A stretch of 64,000 nucleotides of DNA from Silurus meridionalis (taxonomy: Eukaryota > Chordata > Actinopteri > Siluriformes > Siluridae), in contig NC_060892.1 of the NCBI RefSeq assembly GCF_014805685.1, forward strand, positions 5,467,490 to 5,531,489, read 5' to 3'. The notes beneath the pieces were generated by a model. It worked only from the letters and a program-made list of their open reading frames with translations, had not been told where the DNA came from and made no database searches. The translations under genes were made by a program, and so were the position numbers. This document shows positions 48,801 to 58,420 of the stretch, in pieces; positions within the stretch are counted from its first letter, which is position 1; every line of letters starts with the position of its first letter.

Positions 48801-51200
48801 ACGTTTTTGATGGACCCTTGCGAGGTCTGTTCCTAATGGAACCCGTCTTGGAAAAACCTCTGTATGACCCTGGCAACTGTACTGTAACTCGGTTTCAGGG
48901 TCTTACCGATCGTCTTATAGCCTGGTCATCTTTGTGGAGAGCAACAATTCCACTTCTCAAATTCTCTTGAAGATCCAGTGGACAGTATGAGAGAATTGTA
49001 CTCCAAGCACCAAATTGTAACTGCTCTAATACAAGATACACAAATGTATATGGTCGTGTCAAGCAGACAAAAACATGATGAATAGGACATGTGGCTTTAC
49101 ATGGGTACACGATGTACAGCTGTTATCACTTAGGGTGTACTCACTTTTCTTGCCAGATGTTCAGACAATAATAGCTGTATATTGAGTTATTTCGAGAGGA
49201 CAGTAAATGTGTACTGCTGCACAAGCTGTACATTGATTACTCTAAAATATATCCAAGTTTTAGTTCTATAGTTGTGTCCCTTGAGAAGATGTACTACAAA
49301 GGTTGCTGGAATGTGTGTATAATTTATAATTTTTTCCTTTTTTACAGGGTCAAGTAAAAAGCCGTCTCCAGGACAGTGTAACCGAAGAAGAGACAAGCGA
49401 GCGAGATGTTCGGAGTCCTCGTCCCAGTCTGTCTCCTGGGAATTCCCCTCCAGAGAAACCTGCAGTCAAGGAGCAGAATGTCGAGGGTGTAGAGGAGGAC
49501 CGGGTGTTCAGTGCTACACTGAAACAGCTGCTGAACCTCGGGGTCAACATGGAGCTCAATACAGGAAGGTCCAACCACACCACTGTGGAGAGCGCCAGGT
49601 ACTTAAACCATCCTGTGCCGTGTCTTCTCTGACGCTCACACTGTAGTTTAACATGTCACCGTATGGTCCTCATGAACCCATCAGCATAGGAATGATTGAC
49701 AGTTACTGAGGTGTTGTGAAGTCGCTGAAGTCACCTGACATTAATAACCAGTTTAAACAGTGTGAGCAAAACAATTAGAGACACAAATTCAGTGTGTGTG
49801 AATCAGAGGTTTATTCTAATTCTCATATGTAATAAAACAATATACTTGCTATAACACATTATGTGAATGTTTACAGGAATTTAATTTACTGCCAGTAGCT
49901 TTGGATTCGGTGCTGTTGACTAAAAAACATGCATATATATCATGTACAGTATCTCTCAAAAGTGAGTACACCCCTCACATTTCAGCAACCGTCTTATCTT
50001 CTCAAGGGACAAAACTATAGAAATGAAAATTGGACATATTTTAGAGTAGTCAGTGTGCAGCTTGTAAAACAGTACAGATTTACTGTGCTCTAAAAATAAC
50101 TCAACATGCAGCCATTTATTGTCTAAATAGCTATACTCACTTCTGAGATATAGTGTATGTGTATTTAATTCCACTTCCCATTTTGCTTCAGTGCTTCTGT
50201 TTTATGCAAATGAAGCACGTGAAGCTTTGTAATGCAGAGTTTACTCTTTAGGGATGAATGTGTGAACCTAAAAAAAACCCATACGCCGTAATATTCAGCT
50301 AAAAACAGAACCAAACTGTCCCTCAGTGCTATTAAGTCATCAATTTGTCTTGTATAAAGGATACTTTAGTGATAACTGGGACCTCATCCCACCATCGTTA
50401 ATATTTAAATGCTTTTTTAAACCTCTGAAATATTTGAATATTAATCCACTGCGTTTGTGTTCAGCACGCTGGCATGGATAAACCCTGCTGCGGTGATCCC
50501 GAGGCTGACGCTCTCCGAGCCGGTGGGCTCCAGTGTCTGGGGGCTGAGTGGTGGCGTGGATTTGAGTCTAGAAGCCAACGCCATTGCTCTAAAGTACCTG
50601 AGTGACACTCAGCTGTCCCGCCTCTCGCTGGGAGGCCAGTCTCCCGGAGCTCGCTCTAACCCCAGCACACTGCTTTTTGAAAGGACCGCGCTGGATAAGA
50701 GCAGCACCGGACTGAGCATCCTCTCCTCCAGCAACATGTCATTAGCCACCTGTAGGTACATGAAGAAATACGGACTGATAGAAGGAGGAAGCAGTGGAGA
50801 GGAAGAGGAAGACTGCAGCCATCGAGCACCGAGAGCACAGGCCGACTCTGCGCTCGGCTGCTCCTTGCAACTCGAAACATCCGAAAACACGGGGCGAGAG
50901 AAGGAAAGCGGGTTTCTTCTAAAAAATATAAATAACAAGCAACCTGAGCCACTCTTTTCCACTAAAGACTCTCAAAGTCAGCTGATACGTGACCTCAAGC
51001 CGAAAATGCAGCTTCTCGCGCACACAAAAACGAGCCCGGAAAAGGAAAACGACCCAAAACGAGTCCATCCTCATCCTCGACCTCAGCGCCGGTCCTCTTT
51101 ATCAGACAACCAAAGACTCGCGTCAGTCCCCGAAACGCAAAACTCTGTGGGGAATTTCCTCGACCTCAGCAGGCTGCGACAGCTCCCTAAACTGTTTTAA
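35394..51200 (+). CDS. stil: STIL centriolar assembly protein, complete coding region
   Basis: STIL scaffolds centriole duplication: it binds PLK4, CPAP/CENPJ and SAS-6 at the procentriole. Coding exons: 35394-35479, 35581-35688, 36359-36474, 37502-37683, 38264-38523, 38673-38756, 39590-39676, 39979-40123, 41325-41434, 42267-42387, 43096-44013, 46149-46290, 46400-46580, 48140-48281, 49348-49598, 50465-51200. The sum is 3669 nt, 1222 codons plus stop; human STIL is about 1290. The phases join without a break. Diagnostic segments include [65 protein letters not shown] and the C-terminus RLRQLPKLF. The start [14 protein letters not shown] is the first ATG after the 5' acceptor and is less conserved. 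A possible extra cassette exon at 37721-37789 is left out. Confidence 0.96.
36112..36184. repeat. (TA)n microsatellite
   Basis: About 36 TA units in STIL intron 3. Confidence 0.95.
36327..36352. repeat. stil: (GT)n tract at the STIL exon 4 acceptor
   Basis: gtgtgtgtacgtgtgtgt... runs to within six bases of the AG (TTTCAG) of exon 4. Confidence 0.85.
36510..37235. mobile_element. hAT-like element with (GT)n and (TA)n expansions
   Basis: A (GT)n at 36510-36572 is followed by gtaacggtacacaaaattca, the inverted terminus seen at 13.0 and 44.7 kb. It also contains (TA)n at 36811-36874, (GT)n at 37036-37066 and the block shared with 7.3 and 44.4 kb. It is in STIL intron 4. Confidence 0.7.
37721..37789 (+). 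other. stil: Possible in-frame cassette exon in STIL intron 5
   Basis: It follows TGTGTGTTTTTCAG, is open for exactly 69 nt in the phase of the neighbouring exons ([20 protein letters not shown]...) and ends before GTGTGC. Human STIL has no equivalent: exons 5 and 6 join directly there. A chance open stretch is possible. Confidence 0.3.
37855..37892. repeat. (GT)n microsatellite
   Basis: In STIL intron 5; a poly(T) tract follows at 38019-38042. Confidence 0.95.
38524..38580. repeat. stil: (CA)n at the STIL exon 6 donor
   Basis: The donor GTGTGTGAACACACA... opens straight into about 26 CA units. Confidence 0.9.
38859..39330 (+). mobile_element. DNA transposon copy carrying a SINE fragment
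   Basis: It begins cactatatggacacctgacc and ends caagcaatgtctagtggaac plus cttcccagaagagtggaggc, the same family as 26151-26651. An inverted SINE piece (ggcgataccggggcttgaac) sits at about 39008-39105. Confidence 0.7.
41240..41322. repeat. stil: (GT)n at the STIL exon 10 acceptor
   Basis: About 41 GT units end directly in TAG, the acceptor of exon 10. There is no separate polypyrimidine tract. Confidence 0.95.
42267..44013 (+). CDS. stil: STIL exons 11-12: CPAP-binding motif and large central exon
   Basis: Exon 11 (42267-42387) encodes residues 393-433 with [29 protein letters not shown] at 421-429 corresponds to the conserved proline motif that docks the CPAP TCP/G-box domain, and [10 protein letters not shown] resembles a phosphodegron. 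Exon 12 (43096-44013, 306 codons) opens with [15 protein letters not shown], also conserved, then a long Ser/Pro-rich, low-conservation stretch. It ends in [19 protein letters not shown], the first half of the PLK4-binding coiled coil (about residues 718-747), which continues into exon 13 (IQKLLDAQ). Confidence 0.93.
42700..42855 (+). mobile_element. Degraded SINE copy
   Basis: cagttcaaatcccagtgtcg (B-box region) and gagccttggagcagggcttc correspond to the intact SINE. The end reads acgtctgcgaacagcgtaaa. Confidence 0.5.
44050..45240. mobile_element. hAT-like element interrupted by a Tigger-like MITE
   Basis: Left end gtgtgtaacggttcacgtat; right end gaattttgtgtacc, continued after the insertion as taccgttacg. 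The middle (44290-44500) is the inverted block shared with 7.3 and 37.1 kb. It lies in STIL intron 12. Confidence 0.75.
44753..45224 (-). mobile_element. Tigger/pogo-like element nested in the hAT-like copy
   Basis: The ends are inverted repeats (GTAAAACCCTGTTGTACGAG and its inverse ending GGGTTTTACTG), flanked by TA on each side. The minus strand keeps part of a CENP-B-type HTH ([20 protein letters not shown]). Removing it with one TA restores the hAT terminus gtgtaccgttac seen at 13.05 kb. Confidence 0.85.
45465..45600. mobile_element. Dispersed hAT-type repeat (AGAGGTCAACCGAT end)
   Basis: Inverted relative of 17345-17480; a further related piece lies at 41940-42060. Confidence 0.55.
45810..45868. 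repeat. (GT)n microsatellite
   Basis: About 29 GT units in STIL intron 12. Confidence 0.95.
46900..47155 (-). mobile_element. DNA transposon remnant, inverted copy
   Basis: aggggcatcgccatgctgga, ggtttgggtttccaagttca and gtcaggtgtcccaatacctt are the reverse complement of words in 26151-26651. Confidence 0.7.
47440..47595 (-). mobile_element. SINE, inverted degraded copy
   Basis: tttctcaagggcccagcagt and aaacttgtgaccttcacatc are the reverse of the SINE 3' block and B-box region. Confidence 0.6.
47697..47875 (+). mobile_element. SINE, plus-strand degraded copy
   Basis: tgctcagtggttaaggcttt (A-box region), agtttaaatctcagcaacag, gggcccttgagaaaggcccc, ending gggcatctgccaaatgcc. Confidence 0.65.
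48310..48530 (-). mobile_element. Retroposon tail repeat, inverted degraded copy
   Basis: tgtcccaaagcagctttgca, tgaggaagaaaccttaagag and acccatcctcatctgggtgg match the 30.2 and 33.7 kb copies. Confidence 0.65.
48780..49320. mobile_element. Tc1-like remnant
   Basis: tttcagggtcttaccgatcg, tctttgtggagagcaacaat and the end ggtgtactcacttttcttgc are common fish Tc1 words. The related end agtgagtacacccctcacat is at 49965-50160, inverted. Confidence 0.55.
49348..51200 (+). CDS. stil: STIL exons 16-17: STAN region and C-terminus
   Basis: Exon 16 (49348-49598) encodes [13 protein letters not shown], and exon 17 (50465-51200) continues [10 protein letters not shown], then [19 protein letters not shown] and LSRLS. 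This matches the STIL/Ana2 (STAN) region that binds SAS-6. The rest of exon 17 includes [18 protein letters not shown], a low-conservation tail and the family-typical end [14 protein letters not shown]. The stop TAA is at 51198-51200. Confidence 0.94.
49950..50160. mobile_element. Tc1-like terminal fragment
   Basis: tctcaaaagtgagtacaccc, cttatcttctcaagggacaa and ctatactcacttctgagata. It resembles the inverse of 49125-49300. Confidence 0.55.
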
Positions 51201-51510
51201 ATGCTTTTTATTATTATTTCTCAAAGACTTTGTTTTTATCACTTAATCGTGCATTTCTTCAACCACTTCTTAGTTTTATACACATTTTATACTATTATTA
51301 TGAACACACACGCTTTAGGACAGTTTTTTATTTCGGTTTACGTGTATGTGTGTCTTTATGATGTGAGTACAAGACCTACGTTTTACAGGAGGCACAAATG
51401 AAACGTCCTTCTGTTGTACAGTCAGGAATGTTTACTTCTTTATTCTTGTTCTTTTTAATGTGTTGGGAGTAAGTACATTTTTATCAATTAAAGAATTTTA
51501 AAAACAAATA
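51201..51510 (+). terminator. stil: STIL 3' UTR with ATTAAA poly(A) signal
   Basis: The AT-rich 3' UTR follows the stop. The best poly(A) signal is ATTAAA at 51487-51492, giving a UTR of about 300 nt. No other gene is seen until the putative RC3H1 promoter near 52240. A degraded SINE lies at 51710-51840. Confidence 0.6.
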
Positions 51511-51709
51511 TTTTCCTTCTATTATGGTTTTGGTCTTTGTGTCTTGAAATGCATACATTATTTATTTTTTTGGAAAATCAGTCTGATTTCATGTTGACTT
51601 TCTTTCAGCTCCTCATAATTTACAGCTGGCTGATATTCAGTTTTTTGTGAAACCTAAAATACAGATTTTCTTTTTGTATCCTGTTTTTTGGGAATCATTT
51701 GTTCTTCAG

Positions 51710-51842
51710 AAATCCGAGTTCAAGCACCAGCACTGACAAGCTGCCACGGTTTGGGCCCTTGAGTGAGGCCCTCAATGCTCTCTTGCATCACGGCTTCTTA
51801 ACCCGAAGAAAGACTTTCACTGTGCTGTTATGCGTATGTGAG
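51710..51842 (+). mobile_element. Degraded SINE copy
   Basis: gttcaagcaccagcactgac, tgggcccttgagtgaggccc, tttcactgtgctgttatgcg; same order as in the intact copy. Confidence 0.6.
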
Positions 51843-52137
51843 AAGTGAAAACCTCTGTGTGCATTGTTTTTTTTTTTTTGTTTGTTTTTAATCACACCTT
51901 TTACACCCTCCAGCTTTTTAATCTCGAGCGTGAAGAGTACATTCGACTATTTCGGTTAAATCCTTACATAATTTGTAATTATAATATAATAATAGTAAAA
52001 ACCATATCCTGTGAGCAACCAAACCTGCTCTCACAATACACTCTTGTTCCTCTTGAGGTTTCTGGTGATCTTTTTCACCCCTTATTTAAATGTCTTGCTG
52101 TATGGAATGATGTCAGGAAAGAACTTGAGCCGTGTGT

Positions 52138-52138
<1 letters not shown>

Positions 52139-52194
<56 letters not shown>
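52139..52194. repeat. (CA)n microsatellite before the RC3H1 promoter
   Basis: About 27 CA units, then (CG)n at 52281-52294. Confidence 0.95.
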
Positions 52195-52196
<2 letters not shown>

Positions 52197-52234
52197 AGGG
52201 GAAGAAAAGAAAGAAAGGGTGGGGGTTGTTTGTT

Positions 52235-52390
52235 AGCTTCATGGCGCATGCGTAGTCCAAGCTCCTTGTCTGTAGTCCAGCGCGCGCGCGCGCACGTCCA
52301 ACCCCGTCGCGATGGTGACCGAGCAGAAATCGCTTCATTTCCCTGTAGACCGCTGAACAAACGGCACGGCTTCACACACACACATTTTGT
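52235..52390 (+). promoter_or_regulatory. rc3h1: Probable RC3H1 promoter and non-coding exon 1
   Basis: There is a local CpG-rich island after a (CA)n tract. It has an NRF1-like GCGCATGCG at 52244-52252, a (CG)n run at 52281-52294 and a possible donor (CATTTT|GTGAGTATG) after 52388. The next RC3H1 exon begins at 57995 after a good acceptor, so an upstream non-coding exon is required. This is the best candidate in the interval; the exact start is unknown. Confidence 0.4.
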
Positions 52391-53139
52391 GAGTATGTTC
52401 CACATTTTATTCTTTTTTTCCCCCTCTCAACAGAGTACTGTTTTATTTATTATTTTTGAATAAGTTTGGGTCCCTCGCGCTACCTAGCTAGCAGCAAACA
52501 CTAGCAGGTTGCTAGCGAGTGCGTAACGTTGTTAGCCGCGTATTACAATTGACTTCACTTGGTATTTATTGCTGAAACGTTGTGCAAAATCCACTCAGAA
52601 ATCCGGTATCTGTAAAATAGCCGCAGGATACGCGAATCGAAGCTTTAAATTTTCACTATAAATCTTCTCAACAATAGAAAGAAAAAAATCTACACGACGC
52701 GATTGGAAATTAGCTCCCGAGTCCAACATGGCGTCCAACGTCTAACCCTCGTCCTTATACTCCACTCAAAACCTTAAACATCCTAAAAGTTATACTTCTG
52801 TCTTGCTTTGAATGCGGTTATATTTCTATATTTTACACATAATAATGATTCTGTTTACGGGGTGAATGTTAGTTAGCAGGACTGAGAGGCGCAAATGCGC
52901 TTTAGGGCCATTTTGATGAAATGTGCGTTACGAGCTGCTGCAAAACAGGTCGTTTAGGCGAAAATACTGATGTTTCGAAACGTTTCCGGGATGAGGATGG
53001 TTTCATTTAGAGATATGTTTTAAAAGTGTAAGCAAAAAGAATGACTAACAAACAGCAGTGTAAATAAGTAACAAACACCTGGCTGGCAAGAAACACACAG
53101 GAGACAATGAAAGTATCCGGGTACAACATGAGCAGCTGC

Positions 53140-53225
53140 TTCTCTCTCTCTGTGTGTGTGTGTTCTAGATCACTGCATATAGCAAAATGTGTGTGTGTGT
53201 GTGTTGTGTGTGTGTGTGTGTATAT
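53140..53225. repeat. (CT)n/(GT)n and interrupted (GT)n tracts
   Basis: ctctctctctgtgtgtgtgt at 53141-53162 and (GT)n at 53190-53221 in RC3H1 intron 1. Confidence 0.9.
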
Positions 53226-54418
53226 AAATAAGTAAACAATTATAACTGTTGGTTTACTATGCATTTAGTTAAGGCTTATATCATAAATTCACTTTAAATA
53301 AGCCTTAATACACTCAATACACATTATACTGAGTTACTTCTTCACTTCACACTATATATAAACAGAAGTCCAGGTTTTGGTGTCTCCATGAAATCTTTTG
53401 TCCATGTGTGTTTTTATTTATTATTTTAAACCAGTGTTTATTTCCCCCCCCCCACCCCAGGCTAGGTCTTTCTTAGTCAGGCTTAGCTTAAATACACAAG
53501 CTTTACACGTTGTGTGATCATTTACCGATAATGAATGAATATATAAATAATCTTTAATGTTCTCATTCTAAGAACTATTTTGCTGTGTAGTAGGAATCTA
53601 GGGAAGGGTTCGATCATAGCGAACATGAATTCACTTTGAATAAGTCTTAATATACAAAGAATTTGAAGAAAATTAATAATGCATGTTTTACTGTTTGTTT
53701 GTTTTTGGTATTTTATTAGTATTATCATCATTATTATTATTATTATTATTATTATTTTAACCAGCCGTACATGGTTATGTTGTGTGTCGGGTTTACAACA
53801 CGGATGTTTTGTGATATATAGTGTGTATGTATGTATATGTGTATAAGAAAAATGTTATATTTTATAATATAATTGAATTATCATTGAAGACATTAATTCA
53901 CTTTAAATAAGTCTTAATATTCTCAGACTTTGTACTTTATTCCTTATTCACATGTAACAGGACAAAATGTGTTGCTTTGGAGAGAGTTTTTTAATCTAAC
54001 CAGCCTTACTAGGTTATATTGTGTGTCTGGTTTATGACACTGATGTGTGGATGTTTGTTTGGACTCACACTTGGCAAATCAAATTCTTAAACTTTCCAGG
54101 ATGTTTGTTTTATTTATTTATAATTTCCAACCAAATTTAATTGTAATTTTGACGTACGTGTGTTTTAGTGCAACCTGGATTCCACCCACATTACACACAC
54201 CTGAGAGATTTAGTGCTCGCCCCGCTGATCTTTAACACACCCGGCTCCACCCATCAGCCCAGTAACCAGTCTTTTCATCACGTTGGAATTGGGAAAGTTT
54301 CAAAAGCTCGAGAGCGAGTATCGGGAGCGTGACTGGAAAACACACCGGGCTGATGTGTGCTTTGTGGATGAGTCGACTCAGAATTGTTTTTTTTTGGTGG
54401 AAGTTGACTCGTGTCTAG

Positions 54419-54487
54419 GAGTGGATTCTGTAGAGCCCCGGTTCTGTGTACCAGGTGTAAAGAACTTGGGCTCTACAGAATCCACTC
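54419..54487. repeat. Perfect 20-bp hairpin
   Basis: Arms gagtggattctgtagagccc (54419-54438) and its exact inverse (54468-54487) around a 29-base loop in RC3H1 intron 1. Confidence 0.8.
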
Positions 54488-54609
54488 AGCTAATGACAAA
54501 TTGTTTGCCACATATACATTGCAGTACAGTGAAATCTATCTTCACATATCTGAGCTGGTTAGGAAATTGGCGTCTGAGTCACAGGGTCAGTTACGAAACA
54601 GCGACCCTG

Positions 54610-54712
54610 GGGAAGAGAGTACTAAGGGCCTTGCTCAGGGGCCCAACAGTGGTAGCTTAGCAGTGCTGCAGCTTGATCCCCTGACCTTCCCGTCAGTAAC
54701 TCCGAGCATTAA
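54610..54712 (-). mobile_element. SINE fragment, inverted
   Basis: ccttgctcaggggcccaaca and ttgatcccctgaccttcccg are the reverse of the SINE head and centre. Confidence 0.6.
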
Positions 54713-55724
54713 TTGTGATCTCAGTTCCTGTTGAGCTGAAACAGGTGTGTTTAAGGTGAGATAACACTAAATATTTTCGGGCCGGGGGTTTCCATGAGCC
54801 GGATTGGAAGGTTGGGAAGCGTGTTCATAAGTGTGAGGTGTGTGTGAGACTCGGGTGTGTGTGAGGCAGATGAAATGTGACTGGGAGGAACGTCTAGACA
54901 ACTGCATTTTTTTAAATATGTATATTTAGTGTGTTGCCTGTATAAGCAAGCAACAGGTATTTGTTATTTTGACAGGTATTTTAAGTGAAATACCATCCAA
55001 ATGATCGCCTCTTGAACGAACGCTTCTTTAGCTCTTCTCTGACTACTGTAGATTCTGCCTGCACTTATTTTAGGAGTGGAAAAGAAAAAAAATCATGTTC
55101 CTGGGATTTTTCTTATCTTATGTACGCCTCTGAAAACTATGCACCTGATAATCTTGTTGATGGAAATTCCAGCTTCGTTCATTCACTCTCGTTTTAAACC
55201 TTGAGACGACACACTTTTGACCAAACTACTCGCCGACGTTTCTTCTTTTCACCCGTGTGAGATACATTTTGAGTGATGTATTATTGATCATCCTTGCACT
55301 GGTAGGAGTGCTGTAGTTTGTGAAACTTCACACCTAATTAACCAAAATAAACATGCATTTGTGCTGCCGGTCCAATTTCATTACCATTTAATCTAATGAC
55401 TGAACACCTCCTCTAATCTGGTGTTCTCACTAATCTGATTGTGGTCTGTCAAGCGTGTATGTAGCTAGTACTTAATTGCTCGTTTCACATTCATTGGCAG
55501 ATTATAAAAATTTAGCAAAGTGCGCATCCACTCCATATGAATTACTGCGTTATTTCATTAACTAACCATTAGGCAGAAAAAATTGCTTTGAGTACAGGGT
55601 TAGAGGCGTTCAAATATCTGTACAATCGTCAATGAAACACAATCAGCATCACAACTGCAATTCATTAGTGAACTAAATCTTTCCATTCATGGTATTTTGG
55701 TATTTTCCAGAGCCTTTCTCACCT

Positions 55725-55845
55725 ACTGAGCAGTTAAGGTTTAACGTCCTAGCAGTGGCAGCATTGTGCTGGGATTTAAACACACGACCTACTGAGTTCT
55801 AACTTAAGAAGTCCAATGTTTTAGTCAGCGAGCTACTTACCGTCC
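55725..55845 (-). mobile_element. SINE fragment, inverted and degraded
   Basis: ctgggatttaaacacacgac and cctagcagtggcagcattgt. The rest of 55846-57990 shows no exon; a short hAT-type end (gataaccgattaatcagatt) lies near 56550. Confidence 0.5.
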
Positions 55846-57994
55846 TGTATAACACAAATAGAATATTTCTACTAATTAAAAAAGTACAGATTTCACAAAA
55901 TCATTCTAGTTAGTCAAAGCGATGCAAATAATTGAACATTTATATCTCGGACAGGTTTAGAAGACTCGTCAGTGAGTCGTCTCTTATCTTCAAGTGTGTT
56001 CAAGCCAAATACTGAAAACTGACTGACTGAAAACAGCTGGAATACAAATCGCTACACGATTATCAAGTGCAGAATTATTTAATGGCATAAAGCAGAGATG
56101 TGGCCGATATTGTATTCCGAATCCTGTGTATCATTGTCTCTTGTTTTCCACTGGATCATTACCATACTCTGTTCTCATCACTTTCGTGTCTAGCTTTTTT
56201 TGTTGTTGTTGTTTTGTCTTTTAACACTCGACAAACTTATCGCCATCCATATCAGCTCGTCCCTTACAGTACAGCACTTCTGTTTCTCAGTGCAGGGACA
56301 TGATTGTGCTGCAGGCTGTATTTGAGTCTGTTAGTGCTGTAAATGTGTTACACTGCAGCTCTCATGACTGATATTACACAAACAAAGAGCACGTCAATGC
56401 TGACCACAACCAAACAACAGCTCAGCTGAGTTTCCTCACAGCTGTTTTTCCATTCAGCTTATGACAATAGCATCATTCGTGAAAAGATTTTCTTAAGAAA
56501 GAGATGGATTTTATTATTTTGCTTTGTGTGTGTGTGTGGCTGCAACTATATTGATAACCGATTAATCAGATTATATTTTCCGATTAATCAGATTAAAAAA
56601 CTGTTTTGCTCACTATAACTATATAAAACCCTAATTCAGGGTATTTATTTATAAAAAAAAAATGTGTGTGTATAAATAGGAGTGTAAAGGTACATGTATA
56701 TACATATCAAATATATATATAAAATGCTTCGCTTGTGGTCTATAAAAAAACCGCAGTAGATTATCATATTGGGAAAAGAACCTCTAACCACAGCACAGCT
56801 GATGTTACTTGAGAAATTAAAAGACTATTAATGTACTTCCCCAGTGTTGGTGTCTTTCTCTCATAAGGGCGTGAGAAATGCTGACCTTTTTAATTACTGC
56901 AGAAAAAGTTTGAAAAAGAAAATCATGTGAAGAGCCACGTGCTCAAGTGATGCCAACGTGAGTCATAATATTCTCAGTGGTCCGTGTTTATCCACCAGGG
57001 CTTTATTTAACCTAATGGGAGTTTTTGTTTAACCTTAGTCTAAGCATCGCTTTCAGTAGTATTTCCCTCTCATCATTACAGTGCACTTTCAGATCTAGGG
57101 TTACCGATCTTGTTTACACATTAGCCAGCAATCTCTGCGTGTGAACACAAAAACGAGGATTTTTTTTTTGTCTAGTTCTGTTTCCACCGAACGTCTGAGT
57201 TATTTTCAAAGCTTCTTAAATAATAAAATCTATATTAGTAAAAGCAAATGGTGGGACTGCCTCCCACTGCTGGAACAGGATCTAATTTTAGCCACAAGGG
57301 AACTCCTACAGAGTGAAACTCGCATCGGGACAGGTGAGAGTGAGGCGTGACTGAACATAGCCACAACCCTGAGAGATGAAAGAGGAAGTTTCTCAGGTCG
57401 GCGTTTTCGCGAGTCCCACGGAGGCATGACAAAGTTACCAGAACTGATTTGAATAGCGTGCATGCAGTTGTTCAGACTGCAGGTTCCTTGTAGGGGGAAA
57501 AAATAGCATTTGGATTGTGATTGCATGATCAGCTGAAAGAGGCTTCTCTCTGAAGGTAACTTTTGTCGAGTTGAATCGTCATTTTCTGTACGGTGCGATT
57601 GGTTTTACGTCAATTGCTGAAACTTCTGTTTTGTGAAAACCTGTTGTTTTTCTCTCTCTCACGAGGTGCTAATTACGGCATGTCATGTATTACTGCTATT
57701 TCCTGATGATTGACGGGTGATTCATATTGAGAAGCCTTTAATGTTTTGCCATTTCAACCCATTCTGCTTAGTATTTCCTTGTGTAGCAGGCCAGAGCAAG
57801 CAGCACTTTGATTAGTCACTCGAAATCCCCTGCTGTTTGTTTCCATTTTAACCAGACACGGGTAACATTTACATTCTCTGAATTAAAGCCAGTCAGTAGG
57901 TTATAGCTGTGTCTGGCTGAGCTGTTTTGTTTAGACAAGTCCTCTAGCTTTCCTCTTAACCTGTTCCTGTGCTGACTTCTCTCTTCTTTTGCAG

Positions 57995-58189
57995 GTTATG
58001 TATTCAGCACTGTGTGCTCTGTGTTCACGATGCCTGAAGAAATTTAAAACCACCGTTCAGAAGAGTCTTTTTGATTCCTGTGGAATCTATATGACATTTG
58101 GCCCTTCTATTCGTTTTTAACAAAAACGTCCCCGCGTCTGCGAGCGCGTGGATACCTCGCTTACTGGAGACGCCCCTTTTCCTTCGACG
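57995..58189 (+). other. rc3h1: RC3H1 5' UTR part of exon 2 with upstream ORF
   Basis: The acceptor TTCTTTTGCAG ends at 57994. The leader contains a 40-codon upstream ORF from ATG 57998 to TAA 58120, and a second, five-codon ORF within it in another frame starting near 58030. The main ATG follows 69 nt after the first uORF stop. Upstream ORFs can lower translation; an effect here is inferred. Confidence 0.6.
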
Positions 58190-58420
58190 ATGCCCGTACA
58201 AGCGCCGCAATGGACCGAGTTTCTGTTGTGTCCTATCTGCACACAGACGTTCGAGGAGAATGTGCGCAAGCCCATCAGCCTGGGCTGCGGACACACCGTC
58301 TGCAAGATGTGCCTGAACAAGCTGCACCGCAAAGCCTGCCCTTTCGACCAGACCACCATCAGCGCAGACATCGAGTTGCTCCCCGTCAACACGGCGCTGC
58401 TGCAGCTCGTCTGCCCTCAG
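58190..58420 (+). CDS. rc3h1: RC3H1 exon 2: RING finger
   Basis: Residues 1-77. The zinc ligands read C14-x2-C17, C33, H35, C38-x2-C41 and C50-x2-D53, i.e. the roquin RING with Asp as last ligand. The exon ends [15 protein letters not shown] before a GTCAGT donor. Confidence 0.95.
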
